Shown here: one piece after another, positions 26,321 through 34,703 of the stretch | Layout: every line of letters starts with the position of its first letter | Position numbering within the stretch: position 1 is the stretch's first letter | Assembly: GCF_038811545.1 (NCBI RefSeq) | Contig: NZ_CP133319.1 | Span: forward strand, 558,001-622,000 | Length of the DNA stretch: 64,000 bases | Direction of reading: 5' to 3' | Origin: Rhodoligotrophos sp. CJ14 | GTDB lineage: Bacteria > Pseudomonadota > Alphaproteobacteria > Rhizobiales > Im1 | The notes under the pieces: generated by a model | Databases searched by the model: none | Told to the model about the DNA's origin: nothing | Seen by the model: only the letters and a program-made list of their open reading frames with translations | Program-made: the position numbers and the translations under genes

Positions 26321-26985
26321 ACTCCAGGCGCCTCCCTCCTGCCGAAACGGACCCCTGCCTCGAGCAGGAGGAAGAGCATGATCCCGTTGAGCACGTGCCA
26401 GAAATAATGCACGCCGATGGGCAGCAATGAGCAGATCGCATTATCGATGGTCCGGAACGTGAGCGAGAACAGGAAGATGCCGGCTGCCCCCGCAAGCCAT
26501 GGGCCGGCGGGATGGTTGCGCACCATGAGCAGTGATCCCACCCCTAACAGGGCGATGAAGACCGGTAGATAGTTGCCCGACCCGTTCATGAATTCAGGCG
26601 GCAAGCTCTGCCCGAACACCCAGGATGCAAAATAGAAGGCGGCTGTCACCATGAGCGCCGCAAGCCAGTTCAGGCCCAGGAAGCGCCGCATCGCATAAAG
26701 AAAGAACGCGACGATGAACAGCGTGATCGGCACCACATCCGCAAGCACGGACCAGCGTGTTGCCGCCACATGGAAAATTGTGGACCCTGCGCCGATCACG
26801 ATCACAAGCGTAATGAGCAGCCACAGGAACAGGTCGCCCCGGGCGCGGCTGCTCGCCAAGGCATGTCGCGCCGCGATGAAGGCGGCGAGGAAAAAAGCGA
26901 TGTTGGAGATGGCGTTGAGCGGCTCGGCCAGCAGGTCCGAACCTATGCGCTCGCAATAAAGATCAACCGGTGCGGACCAGCCCAT
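26317..26985 (-). CDS. Ceramidase-family (CREST superfamily) membrane protein
   Basis: A 222-residue integral membrane protein with about seven hydrophobic segments. Family motifs appear in order: VDLYCER near 7, EPLNAISNIAFF near 21, GAGSTIFHVAATRWSVLADVVP with the metal-ligand His and Asp, and VHYFWHVLNG near the end with two more His. These fit the alkaline ceramidase/PAQR superfamily of zinc membrane hydrolases. Bacterial members are widespread in alphaproteobacteria; their substrate is usually unproven, and sphingolipid hydrolysis cannot be assumed here. Confidence 0.9.
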   Translation of the reverse strand: MGWSAPVDLYCERIGSDLLAEPLNAISNIAFFLAAFIAARHALASSRARGDLFLWLLITLVIVIGAGSTIFHVAATRWSVLADVVPITLFIVAFFLYAMRRFLGLNWLAALMVTAAFYFASWVFGQSLPPEFMNGSGNYLPVFIALLGVGSLLMVRNHPAGPWLAGAAGIFLFSLTFRTIDNAICSLLPIGVHYFWHVLNGIMLFLLLEAGVRFGRREAPGV

Positions 26986-27128
26986 GAAGGCTCAGCTCCG
27001 CAACCGGTTGAGACTGTGAGCGCCAGGCGTGTGACCGATGGTGGACGCATTGTCTCGGCCATCGTCACACCCTGACGCAGATCCTTTCAATGCCATGTCA
27101 CAGCGTTCGGTCGCTTCCTTGCGCGTCC

Positions 27129-27866
27129 TTAGTGGTAGACATAGACACGCGCGCCGATCTTCACCTTGTTGTAAAGGTCAATCACATCCTCGTTCATCAG
27201 CCGGATGCAGCCGGAGGACATGGCCCGGCCAATGCTGTTCGGATCATTGGTGCCATGAATCCGATAAAGGGTTGAGCCGATATAGAGCGCGCGGGCGCCA
27301 AGCGGATTATTGGGGCCGCCGGCCATGGTCACCGGCAATCCGGGCTGACGCTTGCGCATTTCGGCGGGAGGTGTCCAGCGGGGCCACTCCGCCTTGCGCG
27401 AAACCTTGTGCACACCCGACCATTGGAAGCCTTGGCGGCCGACACCGACCGCATAGCGGATGGCCTTGCCATTGGCGAGCACGTAATAGAGCGCCCGCTC
27501 ACCGGTCTCTATGACGATCGAGCCCGGCTTCTTATTCGTGCTGTATTCGACGATACGCCGTGTGGCGGTGCTCTGCCGCACAGCGTTTTCACGGTTGAGC
27601 CTGGTTTGGCTGCGATTCACCCGGTTTTGACGATAGGCCCGGTTCTGGCGATAGATGCGGTTCCGCCGGGCATAGCTATCCTCGTCGTTATAGCCGCCAA
27701 ATGGCCTATAGTATGGACTGGCGGGGGGTTGACTGAATCCTTGAAACAATTGGCTCAACGTGACGTAGCCGTTATTCGGCTGCTGCGCCTCGGCCCTTGG
27801 GGAATTCAGAGAAGCTCCCGCCAAAACCACACAGAATATTGCGCCGATAAGGGATGTGCGTTGCAT
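27129..27866 (-). CDS. L,D-transpeptidase (YkuD domain)
   Basis: A 245-residue exported cell-wall enzyme forming 3-3 peptidoglycan crosslinks or attaching proteins to the wall. Signal peptide MQRTSLIGAIFCVVLAGASL ends near AEAQ. Residues about 60-105 are an Arg/Asn-rich repeat (RIYRQNRAYRQNRVNR), probably a disordered or wall-binding linker. The YkuD domain begins at GSIVIETGERALYYVL; the catalytic motif is HGTNDPNSIGRAMSSGCIRL, with nucleophile Cys near 220 and the catalytic His 16 residues earlier. The protein is short, without LysM, and typical of Hyphomicrobiales, which have many such paralogues. Confidence 0.93.
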   Translation of the reverse strand: MQRTSLIGAIFCVVLAGASLNSPRAEAQQPNNGYVTLSQLFQGFSQPPASPYYRPFGGYNDEDSYARRNRIYRQNRAYRQNRVNRSQTRLNRENAVRQSTATRRIVEYSTNKKPGSIVIETGERALYYVLANGKAIRYAVGVGRQGFQWSGVHKVSRKAEWPRWTPPAEMRKRQPGLPVTMAGGPNNPLGARALYIGSTLYRIHGTNDPNSIGRAMSSGCIRLMNEDVIDLYNKVKIGARVYVYH

Positions 27867-28059
27867 GTTTACCCCGTGTTGCCCCGGCGACCCGACCTGT
27901 CGACCGCGCCGCCTCTGGTGGTGAAATGGGACACCCTACGCAGTCAGTGCACTAGCGAAGTTTATCCTCAACGATGGCCCATCCAATCGGAAATTAGCAA
28001 AGACTCCGTTGATACATGATCTGGACAGCCAGATACTACAGAATTTCACTGTTTTTTGA

Positions 28060-28076
28060 TTTCAAAAGGATTGAAA
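28060..28076. repeat. Inverted repeat upstream of the L,D-transpeptidase gene
   Basis: TTTCAA (28060-28065) and TTGAAA (28071-28076) flank AAGGA, directly after a run of T. It lies in the 285-base gap between speE and the transpeptidase start at 27866. It may be an operator; apart from the speE terminator nothing else stood out in this gap. Confidence 0.3.
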
Positions 28077-28134
28077 ATGTACCGGGTGCTCGCGCAAGCG
28101 TCGCGGCAACATCATCTCAACTCACTGTCACAGA

Positions 28135-28160
28135 CGGGAAAGAGGCGGCTCTCAGCCGCC
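28135..28160 (-). terminator. Terminator of speE
   Basis: On the minus strand GGCGGCT and AGCCGCC (28160-28154 and 28150-28144) form a seven-pair stem with a three-base loop, followed by TCTTTCC. The stem includes the speE stop codon. Confidence 0.65.
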
Positions 28161-29060
28161 CCGGCCGCCCCTGCCTTTGGTAACGATGTCAGCAATAAAC
28201 CTGGGCAGGGCGAAGGCTGCGTGATGGAGCTCCGGCGTATAGTATCGCGTCTCGATCTGGGCATCCGCAAAGCGCTTGCCGACCGTTTCGACGGAAACGC
28301 TGCGCAATCCAGGATTATCCGTGCCCCAGCCCAGCGCCATGAAACCGCCCACATAGGTGGGCACCGCCGCAAGGAAGCAGGTCGCATCCGCAAAAATCGA
28401 TGAGAAGAACCGGATGGTCTGCTCGAGCTCCGCGGCCTGGAAAAACGGCACGCCATTCTGTGTGACCACGACGCCGCCCGGCTTCAGAATCCGCCGGCAA
28501 TCCCGATAAAACCCTTCCGTGAACAAAACTTCGCCGGGCCCGATCGGATCGGTCGAATCCACGACGATGAGGTCATAGCGCTGGTCGGTCTCCGCCACGA
28601 AGTCGCGGCCATCGCGGATGACCAGCTCAAAGCGGGGATCATCGAAGGCGCCACGACTCACCTCGGGCAGATGGGTTTTCGAGAAATCAACGACACCTTG
28701 ATCGATCTCGACCATGGTGAGGCGCCGAACCCCCTCATGCTTGAACACCTCGCCCGCGATGCCGCCGTCGCCGCCCCCGATCACGAGCACGTCCTGCACG
28801 GCTCCATGTGCCAGGATCGGCACGTGGCTCAGCATCTCATGATAGATGAACTCGTCCGACGTGGTGAGCTGGGTGACGCCGTCGAGCATCATCACCTTGC
28901 CGAACCGGCCACCATCGAAAATCACCAGATGCTGATGGTCGATCCGCGCATCGAACAGGACCTTCCGGCTCCGATAGGCCGTACGCAGATCATGATGCAG
29001 CGTTTCCGTGTACCAGGTTTCGGTCTGGCCGGCGGTGGCGGGTTTCTCGGCGGATGACAC
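28152..29060 (-). CDS. speE: Spermidine synthase
   Basis: Aminopropyltransferase making spermidine from putrescine and decarboxylated S-adenosylmethionine. GTG at 29060 is preferred because GGAG lies nine bases upstream and the length (302 residues) fits; the frame extends upstream to 29141 without family sequence. Motifs: TWYTETLHHDLRTAYRSRKVLFD, GKVMMLDGVTQLTTSDEFIYHEML (substrate binding), LVIGGGDGGIAGEV (SAM-like loop), MVEIDQGVVDFSK, and VVDSTDPIGPGEVLF with the catalytic Asp. Together with speD upstream it forms the second half of spermidine synthesis. It ends in an intrinsic terminator. Confidence 0.95.
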   Translation of the reverse strand: MSSAEKPATAGQTETWYTETLHHDLRTAYRSRKVLFDARIDHQHLVIFDGGRFGKVMMLDGVTQLTTSDEFIYHEMLSHVPILAHGAVQDVLVIGGGDGGIAGEVFKHEGVRRLTMVEIDQGVVDFSKTHLPEVSRGAFDDPRFELVIRDGRDFVAETDQRYDLIVVDSTDPIGPGEVLFTEGFYRDCRRILKPGGVVVTQNGVPFFQAAELEQTIRFFSSIFADATCFLAAVPTYVGGFMALGWGTDNPGLRSVSVETVGKRFADAQIETRYYTPELHHAAFALPRFIADIVTKGRGGRGG

Positions 29061-29137
29061 GGGTCGAAACTCCTGCTCCTGTGATCGATGCGGCCTGGGT
29101 ATAAGCAACCCGATCCATGGAGACAAGTTCACGGCGG

Positions 29138-29176
29138 CCAAAATAAAGAGGCTGTGGGCTTATCGCACACAGCCTC
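29138..29176 (-). terminator. Intrinsic terminator between speD and speE
   Basis: On the minus strand GAGGCTGTG (29176-29168) pairs with CACAGCCTC (29156-29148), nine pairs with an 11-base loop, followed directly by TTTATTTT. It lies 38 bases after the speD stop and 78 bases before the speE start, so speE needs read-through or its own promoter. Confidence 0.78.
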
Positions 29177-29213
29177 ATGATCTCGTGAGCACCGCCTTTG
29201 GCAGCCGCTGGGG

Positions 29214-29696
29214 CTAGGCCCCTTCGCCGCGCAACAGCTCGGTCACATTGAGGCGCTGCGGCTTGAACGCCGCGCGCAGAACCTCCACGCAGCGCTCCGG
29301 CTCCGAATCGCCACACATGAACACATCGAGTGCCGCATAGCCGCGCTCGGGCCATGTATGGATCGAGATATGGCTCTCAGCCAGCACAGCAACCCCGCTC
29401 ACGCCACTATTGGGTGTGAAATGGTGCAAATGCATGTGCAAGAGCGTGGCACCGGCTTCGGCGACGCATCTTCTCAGCGTTTTATCGATCAGATCGATAT
29501 CATCTATGCCTTCCGCACCCAAAAGATCGATGATCAGATGCGTGCCGGCGCAATCGACGCCGTTCTTTTGAATAAAATGATCCTTCCGATCGTCGGCCTC
29601 CATTGAAGCCGGACGAGCGATGGTGTGGTCTTCCTTTTGGGCGGTGCTTGGAGCCTCCAAGTCCATCCCCACTTGGAAGAGGGTATTGTCAGTCAT
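29214..29696 (-). CDS. speD: S-adenosylmethionine decarboxylase proenzyme
   Basis: Supplies the aminopropyl donor for spermidine synthase. ATG at 29696 has GGGGAGGG directly upstream and gives 160 residues; an in-frame ATG at 29792 adds 32 residues without family sequence. The self-cleavage site is the Ser in ESHISIHTWPE (near 107), where Glu-Ser cleavage creates the pyruvoyl group. GTHLIIDLLGAE and the ALDVFMCGD region with its conserved Cys are typical. The N-terminal 40 residues before the core are longer than in the Bacillus/Thermotoga-type enzyme (about 120-130 residues) and look disordered. Confidence 0.95.
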   Translation of the reverse strand: MTDNTLFQVGMDLEAPSTAQKEDHTIARPASMEADDRKDHFIQKNGVDCAGTHLIIDLLGAEGIDDIDLIDKTLRRCVAEAGATLLHMHLHHFTPNSGVSGVAVLAESHISIHTWPERGYAALDVFMCGDSEPERCVEVLRAAFKPQRLNVTELLRGEGA

Positions 29697-29880
29697 AGGG
29701 CCCTCCCCAACCAGCAGATGAAACCCAGGGGATCTGGATGTGCGCGGCATATACCGTTCCGGTGCGTCATAATCAAGGCCATCACAAACCAATCGCCATC
29801 TTTATTTCCGGTATGCACCAACTTCGTGAGGATAGTCTAACGTCCTTGACCTTACGCATGGTTTCCCTAATGAGGACGCC

Positions 29881-31848
29881 ATGTTGCACATCAACGGGAT
29901 CAGCTACCGCATAAACGGCCGCCTGCTGCTTGAGGATGCAAGCTGCGCCATTCTGCCCGGTCACAAAGTCGGGTTGATTGGCCGCAACGGCGCGGGCAAG
30001 TCAACGATTCTCAAGCTGCTGACCGGCGCCCTCCAGCCGGAATCAGGCACGATCACCGTCCCCAGGGATGCCCGCATCGGTCAGGTCGCCCAGGAGGCGC
30101 CGGGCGGTCCGGAGAGCCTCATCTCCGTCGTGCTCGCCGCCGATACCGAGCGGACGGCGCTGCTCGCCGAGGCAGAGCACGCAACCGACCCCATGCGGAT
30201 TGCCGAGATCCAGCTCCGCCTGACCGACATAGATGCCCATTCGGCCCCGGCGCGGGCGGCCACCATACTGGCCGGCCTGGGCTTTCCCGAGGAAGACCAG
30301 CAGCGTCCTTGCGCCGATTTCTCCGGCGGCTGGCGCATGCGCGTGGCGCTGGCAGCCGTCCTCTTCTCGCGCCCCGACATTTTGCTCTTGGACGAGCCCA
30401 CCAACTATCTCGATCTGGAAGGCACTCTCTGGCTGCAGAACTTCCTCAAGACCTATCCGGCTACCGTCCTGATCGTGAGCCATGACCGCGATCTCCTGAA
30501 TGCGGTTCCCGACGAGATTCTACTCCTCGAGGGCCGAAAGCTCACGCTCTATACCGGCAATTATGACCGCTTCGAGCGCCTGCGCCGCGAGGAGCAATCC
30601 CGTCAGCTCAAGCTGAAGAAGCGCCAGGATGAGGAGCGCCGGCGCATCCAGGCCTTTGTCGATCGCTTCCGCTACAAGGCCTCGAAAGCGCGCCAGGCAC
30701 AGAGCCGCCTGAAGATGCTCGAACGCATGGATCCCGTGGCGGCGGTGGTCGAGCAGCATGTCGCGCCCTTTCATTTTCCGCCCCTCGCGCGCCCGCTCGA
30801 TCCGCCTCTCATCCGCATCGAGAAGGGCGCCGTGGGCTACGAGCCGGGCAAGCCGATCCTGCGGAACCTCGATTTGCGGATCGATCCCGATGACCGGATC
30901 GCCCTGCTCGGCGCCAATGGCAATGGCAAATCCACCTTCGTGAAGCTCATCGCGGGCAAGCTTGGTCTCGACAGCGGCGAGATGCGCCATAACAATCGCA
31001 TGAAGGTCGGCTATTTCGCGCAGCATCAGGTCGAGGCGCTCGACCTCGATGCCACCCCCTTTGCTTACATCACCCGCCTCATGCCCGATGCGACGATCGC
31101 CCAGCGCCGGGCCCGGCTCGGATCCTTCGGCTTCGGTGCGGAACTCGCGGATAACCGCATCGCGACCCTGTCGGGCGGCGAGAAGGCGCGGCTCACATTG
31201 ATGCTCGCAACCTTCAATGGGCCCCATGTTCTCCTGCTGGACGAGCCCACCAACCATCTCGATATCGACAGCCGCGCCGCCCTGGCGAGCGCGCTCAACG
31301 ATTATGAGGGGGCAGTCATTCTCATCAGCCATGACCGCTATCTCATAGAGGCTTGCGTCGACCGCCTGTGGCTGGTGGCCGATGGCACGGTGACCCCCTA
31401 TGACGGTGATCTCGATGACTACGCCAAGCTGATTCTCGAGCGGGCACGCGCCGCCCGGCGCGAGAAACGCCAGCAGATCGAGGAGGATGGGGGCGAATCC
31501 TCAGAAATCGAATCCGCTGAGACCATCGCGGCAACCGCCTCGACAGAACCTCAGCTCACCGCCCAGGACCGGCGCCGGCTCGCCGCCGAGCTGCGCGCCA
31601 AGCTCACCCCCTTTCGCCGCCGCATCGAGGCCGCCGAGAAGCGGGTGGAGCGTTTCGAAAAGCGCATCGCCTCCATCGAGGCGGAGCTTGCCGACCCCGC
31701 GCTCTATGCCAAGGACAATGCCGCCGCCAACCGCTTGATCCAAGAGCGGGCCGGCCTCATCAAAGAGCTGAAGCAGGCAGAAGAAGAATGGCTTGACGCC
31801 ACAAGCGCCCTTGAGGACGCAGAACAACGGTTTACGCGAACGGCGTAG
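29881..31848 (+). CDS. ABC-F family ATPase (YheS/ABCF3-like)
   Basis: A 655-residue cytoplasmic protein with two ABC ATPase domains and no membrane part. First domain: Walker A GRNGAGKST near 39, signature DFSGGWRMR near 143, Walker B LLLDEPTNYLDLEG. An arginine/lysine-rich linker (about 230-285, the P-site tRNA interaction motif) follows. Second domain: GANGNGKST, LSGGEKARL, LLLDEPTNHLDID. The last ~130 residues form a charged coiled coil. ABC-F proteins act on the ribosome, some giving antibiotic protection; the layout fits the housekeeping YheS/Uup types. ATG at 29881 follows TGAGGACG and is divergent from speD. Confidence 0.93.
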   Translation: MLHINGISYRINGRLLLEDASCAILPGHKVGLIGRNGAGKSTILKLLTGALQPESGTITVPRDARIGQVAQEAPGGPESLISVVLAADTERTALLAEAEHATDPMRIAEIQLRLTDIDAHSAPARAATILAGLGFPEEDQQRPCADFSGGWRMRVALAAVLFSRPDILLLDEPTNYLDLEGTLWLQNFLKTYPATVLIVSHDRDLLNAVPDEILLLEGRKLTLYTGNYDRFERLRREEQSRQLKLKKRQDEERRRIQAFVDRFRYKASKARQAQSRLKMLERMDPVAAVVEQHVAPFHFPPLARPLDPPLIRIEKGAVGYEPGKPILRNLDLRIDPDDRIALLGANGNGKSTFVKLIAGKLGLDSGEMRHNNRMKVGYFAQHQVEALDLDATPFAYITRLMPDATIAQRRARLGSFGFGAELADNRIATLSGGEKARLTLMLATFNGPHVLLLDEPTNHLDIDSRAALASALNDYEGAVILISHDRYLIEACVDRLWLVADGTVTPYDGDLDDYAKLILERARAARREKRQQIEEDGGESSEIESAETIAATASTEPQLTAQDRRRLAAELRAKLTPFRRRIEAAEKRVERFEKRIASIEAELADPALYAKDNAAANRLIQERAGLIKELKQAEEEWLDATSALEDAEQRFTRTA

Positions 31849-31872
31849 CCACTCTAAGGCCGCCGCCCGCAT

Positions 31873-31893
31873 GGCCTGACCTCTGATCAGGCC
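31873..31893. terminator. Hairpin behind the ABC-F gene
   Basis: GGCCTGA (31873-31879) pairs with TCAGGCC (31887-31893) around seven bases, 24 bases past the stop. No T-run follows. The rest of the 344-base gap to 32193 holds a further inverted repeat at 32124 and no other gene that I can defend. Confidence 0.4.
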
Positions 31894-32123
31894 AGACCGC
31901 CTTGGCGCGGATCCCTGTCAACAGCTGGGGCGGACTGGTTCTTCCAGCAATCATTTCCGCGCTGTTGCAATGATGCCAGACCAAATGGCCTTTGTGCAAC
32001 ATCATCAGCAAACCTAGCGGATGCCTAAAGATTTACCTCGCGGAAAGAACCGGAATTAATTCGGCGTAAACCAACTTGTCCTAATCTCTCCCAAGTAATA
32101 TCGACCGTTTCGTCCCATATTAC

Positions 32124-32148
32124 CTCTGCCAAGCTTTGGCTAGCAGAG
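32124..32148. repeat. Inverted repeat in the leader of the outer-membrane protein gene
   Basis: CTCTGC (32124-32129) and GCAGAG (32143-32148) enclose CAAGCTTTGGCTA, with an inner CAA/TTG match. It lies 44 bases before the start codon at 32193 and could be an operator or an mRNA hairpin. Confidence 0.35.
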
Positions 32149-32192
32149 TTACATTGCTGCCATTTTCATCTCTATATTGGCTGGACAGCACC

Positions 32193-33236
32193 ATGAAAAG
32201 ATTTTATCTGCCGATCTCGCTTGCCGCTCTTTTTCAATGGTCATCATCGGTCATGGCCGCTGACCTTGGCCCTGCCCCCGAATTGCCGGTCTATACGCCC
32301 CCGCCATCGACCATCTATTTCACGGCTGGGGGCGGATATCAGTACCTGATGGGTGAGAAGATATATGGGATTTTTGATGCCCCCACCTCCACGAACCACT
32401 GGTTTCCGAAGGACCAGGATGGCTGGTTTGGCAATGTCGCCATCGGCTGGAAATCGGGGGATCCCAACGCTGCGATCGGTCAAGCCGAGCTCTACGGAAG
32501 AGTTCACGATACCAGCAAGACTGAGAACTGGAGCGGTGGCACCCTTCTGATGGATGTCAGGCACCACGGAGTACCAGCGGGTACGAACGTCCCGCAAGCC
32601 ACCGATTCGAAGCTCACACATGCCGAGGCGGATAGGGATCATCGTCTGATCGAGGTGGGCGCGCGCTTCAAGAGCGCAGCACCGGGCGTGGCAGGCTTTG
32701 CCTTCGGCCTTGAGCCTTTTGCCGCGAATTTTACGCAGGACTACCTGACGACCGCCTGGGGGCCAGGCGTAGGGAACCAAACCGGCGCCAACGCCCCCAG
32801 GTCAGCCTTCCGAAGTGCGGAGATCGATGCCTGGATCGGAGGGGCGAGCGTCTCGGCGGAAGCCTCCATGCCCCTTCATGACAGCGCCTACGCTCTGGTC
32901 CGCGCCTCTGCCGGTGTCTATGGCGTATCGGCACAAGGCCGCTATGCGTTCAGCAGTATTCCGGCCGGTGTTGCAGCCAATGCCCCAGCCACCCAGACAG
33001 CCTTCGCCGACTCACGCTCAGGGATCGGCGGGCGCTTCGGCGGAGAGATCCGCTTGGTGCAGCAATTGGCCCCCGGCATCAACATCGCAGCGGTCGCGGG
33101 GGCTGATTACTGGACGAAGCTCCCCGGCGCCATAATGACTGTCGGGAATAATTCCGGCCCGGATACGCGCACAGGCTGGAACGACCTTATCCTGGTCAAT
33201 GCCGGGCTGGAGCTCACCTTTGAGTTCGGCTCTTAA
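32193..33236 (+). CDS. Predicted outer-membrane beta-barrel protein of unknown role
   Basis: A 347-residue exported protein. The signal peptide (KRFYLPISLAALFQWSSSVMAA) ends before ADLGPAPELPVYTPPP, a Pro-rich start common in Hyphomicrobiales surface porins. The rest alternates short hydrophobic-aromatic strands with Gly/Asn/Asp-rich loops (IYFTAGGGYQYL, WFGNVAIGWKSG, QAELYGRVHDT, ALVRASAGVYGVSAQGRYAFS, NAGLELTFEFGS), the pattern of a beta barrel. The final residue is Ser rather than the usual Phe. I do not recognise the family. Cysteine-free, which also fits an outer-membrane protein. ATG at 32193 lacks a strong ribosome binding site. Confidence 0.7.
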   Translation: MKRFYLPISLAALFQWSSSVMAADLGPAPELPVYTPPPSTIYFTAGGGYQYLMGEKIYGIFDAPTSTNHWFPKDQDGWFGNVAIGWKSGDPNAAIGQAELYGRVHDTSKTENWSGGTLLMDVRHHGVPAGTNVPQATDSKLTHAEADRDHRLIEVGARFKSAAPGVAGFAFGLEPFAANFTQDYLTTAWGPGVGNQTGANAPRSAFRSAEIDAWIGGASVSAEASMPLHDSAYALVRASAGVYGVSAQGRYAFSSIPAGVAANAPATQTAFADSRSGIGGRFGGEIRLVQQLAPGINIAAVAGADYWTKLPGAIMTVGNNSGPDTRTGWNDLILVNAGLELTFEFGS

Positions 33237-33270
33237 AGCGAGCCCCGGCAGCGAGAATACCATCGCCACC

Positions 33271-33963
33271 TCATGCCGGCCCCGCGGCCGGCATGGCTCG
33301 GGCCATGCCCTCAAAGAGGTCGAGGCAGCGCTCGAACCAGGGCGCGAGCGGATCATCCGCCGCAATGAGCATCCTGGGGCTCACCACCCGCGCCCATTGC
33401 AGGGTGCCCGCTAGAATATAATCGGCATAGTCAGGCCGCTCGCCCCCGAGCCAGAGCTGCTGGCTCAAGCCATAGTGATACGGCCGCAGCAGGGCGCGAA
33501 ATGCAGCAATCTTGGCCTCCACATCACCTGCCGCCTGCTCCAAGGGACCAACGCGCTTTTCCCGCGTCTCGCGGAAATAGGCCTTGTCCTCAGGCTTCAC
33601 CCGTCCATAGATATCGGCGACCAGGAGCGGCACCATCGCCGGTATCAGCATCTGGTTCGTCCAGGCCTCCATGAATTTGTACGCCGCCTTGTGCTGCCCA
33701 CCCGGCCCGAACAGCGGCGCCTCCGGATAGGTCGCATCGAGATATTCGGCGATGTCCCAGCTCTCCCGCAGGTGCCGGCCATTGTCATCGAGGATCGGCA
33801 CCAGCCGATAGGAACCGTCCACCGCTTTCGGGATATCGGTGAAGGCGAGCCCCCGGGTCTCGAACGCGAGCCCCTTATGGGCGAGCGCGAAACGCGTGCG
33901 CCAGCAATAGGGGCTGAACCGCTCGTCCCCCGCCCCCGCCAGTTCATAAAGGATCCGTGCCAT
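33271..33963 (-). CDS. Glutathione S-transferase family protein (beta-etherase-like)
   Basis: A 230-residue GST from ATG 33963. The N-terminal thioredoxin-like domain has RFSPYCWRTRFALAHKGL, where Ser/Cys near the start may bind glutathione, and VPILDDNGRHLRESWDIAEYLD, which carries the cis-Pro and the glutamyl-binding region (Glu-Ser). The C-terminal helical domain includes RPDYADYILAGTLQWARVV with the N-capping Asp. The SPYCWR and AEYLD pattern is closer to LigE/LigF-like beta-etherase GSTs than to common theta/beta classes. It overlaps a perfect palindrome at its 3' end. Confidence 0.88.
   Translation of the reverse strand: MARILYELAGAGDERFSPYCWRTRFALAHKGLAFETRGLAFTDIPKAVDGSYRLVPILDDNGRHLRESWDIAEYLDATYPEAPLFGPGGQHKAAYKFMEAWTNQMLIPAMVPLLVADIYGRVKPEDKAYFRETREKRVGPLEQAAGDVEAKIAAFRALLRPYHYGLSQQLWLGGERPDYADYILAGTLQWARVVSPRMLIAADDPLAPWFERCLDLFEGMARAMPAAGPA
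33273..33294. terminator. Perfect palindrome at the end of the GST gene
   Basis: ATGCCGGCC (33273-33281) and GGCCGGCAT (33286-33294) make a nine-pair stem with a CCGC loop, covering the last GST codons and lying 37 bases past the convergent outer-membrane protein stop. It has no T-run, so a bidirectional transcript end is possible but not certain. Confidence 0.4.
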
Positions 33964-33968
33964 CGTAC

Positions 33969-34151
33969 TCACCGCGCGCTCGGCACATGGGCGAGGATCA
34001 CCGCTTGCGCACAGACCACGCGCTGACCATCGAAGGTGATGGAGGGCGATCCGAACAGCACATAGCCCTCGTCCAGCGCCTTCGAGACCTTCTCGCAAAA
34101 GCTCCGGTCATCGGGACCGGTCAGCAGCCGATATGCCAGTTTTTCCGCCAT
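33969..34151 (-). CDS. DUF1737 domain-containing small protein
   Basis: A 60-residue protein nearly all of which is the DUF1737 domain: AYRLLTGPDDRSFCEKVSKALDEGYVLFGSPSITFDGQRVVCAQAVI. Such proteins are small, cytosolic and of unknown function in alpha- and gammaproteobacteria. Five bases separate it from the GST gene downstream, so the two are co-transcribed. Confidence 0.9.
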   Translation of the reverse strand: MAEKLAYRLLTGPDDRSFCEKVSKALDEGYVLFGSPSITFDGQRVVCAQAVILAHVPSAR

Positions 34152-34240
34152 CTTTCCCCCAGTGGGTCCATGCAGATTGATCCATAAGCCCAGCCAACGA
34201 GGCTATCCGTTCGCGACGATGGCGACGTCCGCAGGGCGGG

Positions 34241-34690
34241 TCAAGCCTTCCGCTCCCACGCGCCGCTCGCCGATTGCTGCCAATAGGTCACCTCGTGTCC
34301 CGCCGCCTTCATGGCCTTCCACTGGGCCCGGGCCATGGCGAGCGCGTCTTCATCCCGCCCGTCGAACAGATAGACCGCGCGCCCATAGATGCTCACGTCG
34401 CTCGCGACCGCCCCATCGACCAGGAAGCGCACCTCCGCCCCGTTCGGTCGATCATCCCCGTCCGTCAGCCAGATGGGCTGTCGCTCGGCAAACCCATCGC
34501 GCGCGCTGCCATGGGGAAGAAACGCGCCTTCCGCATAGGTCCACAGATGCGCGTTCAGCGCCTCGACCCGTTCGGGGCTGCCCGCCTGCACCACCGCCCG
34601 CCAGCCGCGCTCCAAGGTCTTGCCCAGCAGCACCGGCAAGACCTGCTCCAAGCTCTGCCGCTCCAGATGGTAGAACAGCACTTCGGTCAT
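34241..34690 (-). CDS. holC: DNA polymerase III subunit chi
   Basis: A 149-residue clamp-loader accessory protein that links the replisome to SSB. Recognisable parts: VLFYHLERQSLEQVLPVLLGKTLERGWRAVV, LNAHLWTYAEGAFLPHG, QPIWLTDGDDRPNGA and VYLFDGRDEDALAMARAQWK. It lies 13 bases behind pepA, the usual alphaproteobacterial pair. Confidence 0.95.
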   Translation of the reverse strand: MTEVLFYHLERQSLEQVLPVLLGKTLERGWRAVVQAGSPERVEALNAHLWTYAEGAFLPHGSARDGFAERQPIWLTDGDDRPNGAEVRFLVDGAVASDVSIYGRAVYLFDGRDEDALAMARAQWKAMKAAGHEVTYWQQSASGAWERKA

Positions 34691-34703
34691 ATCGGCGCTT
34701 TCG

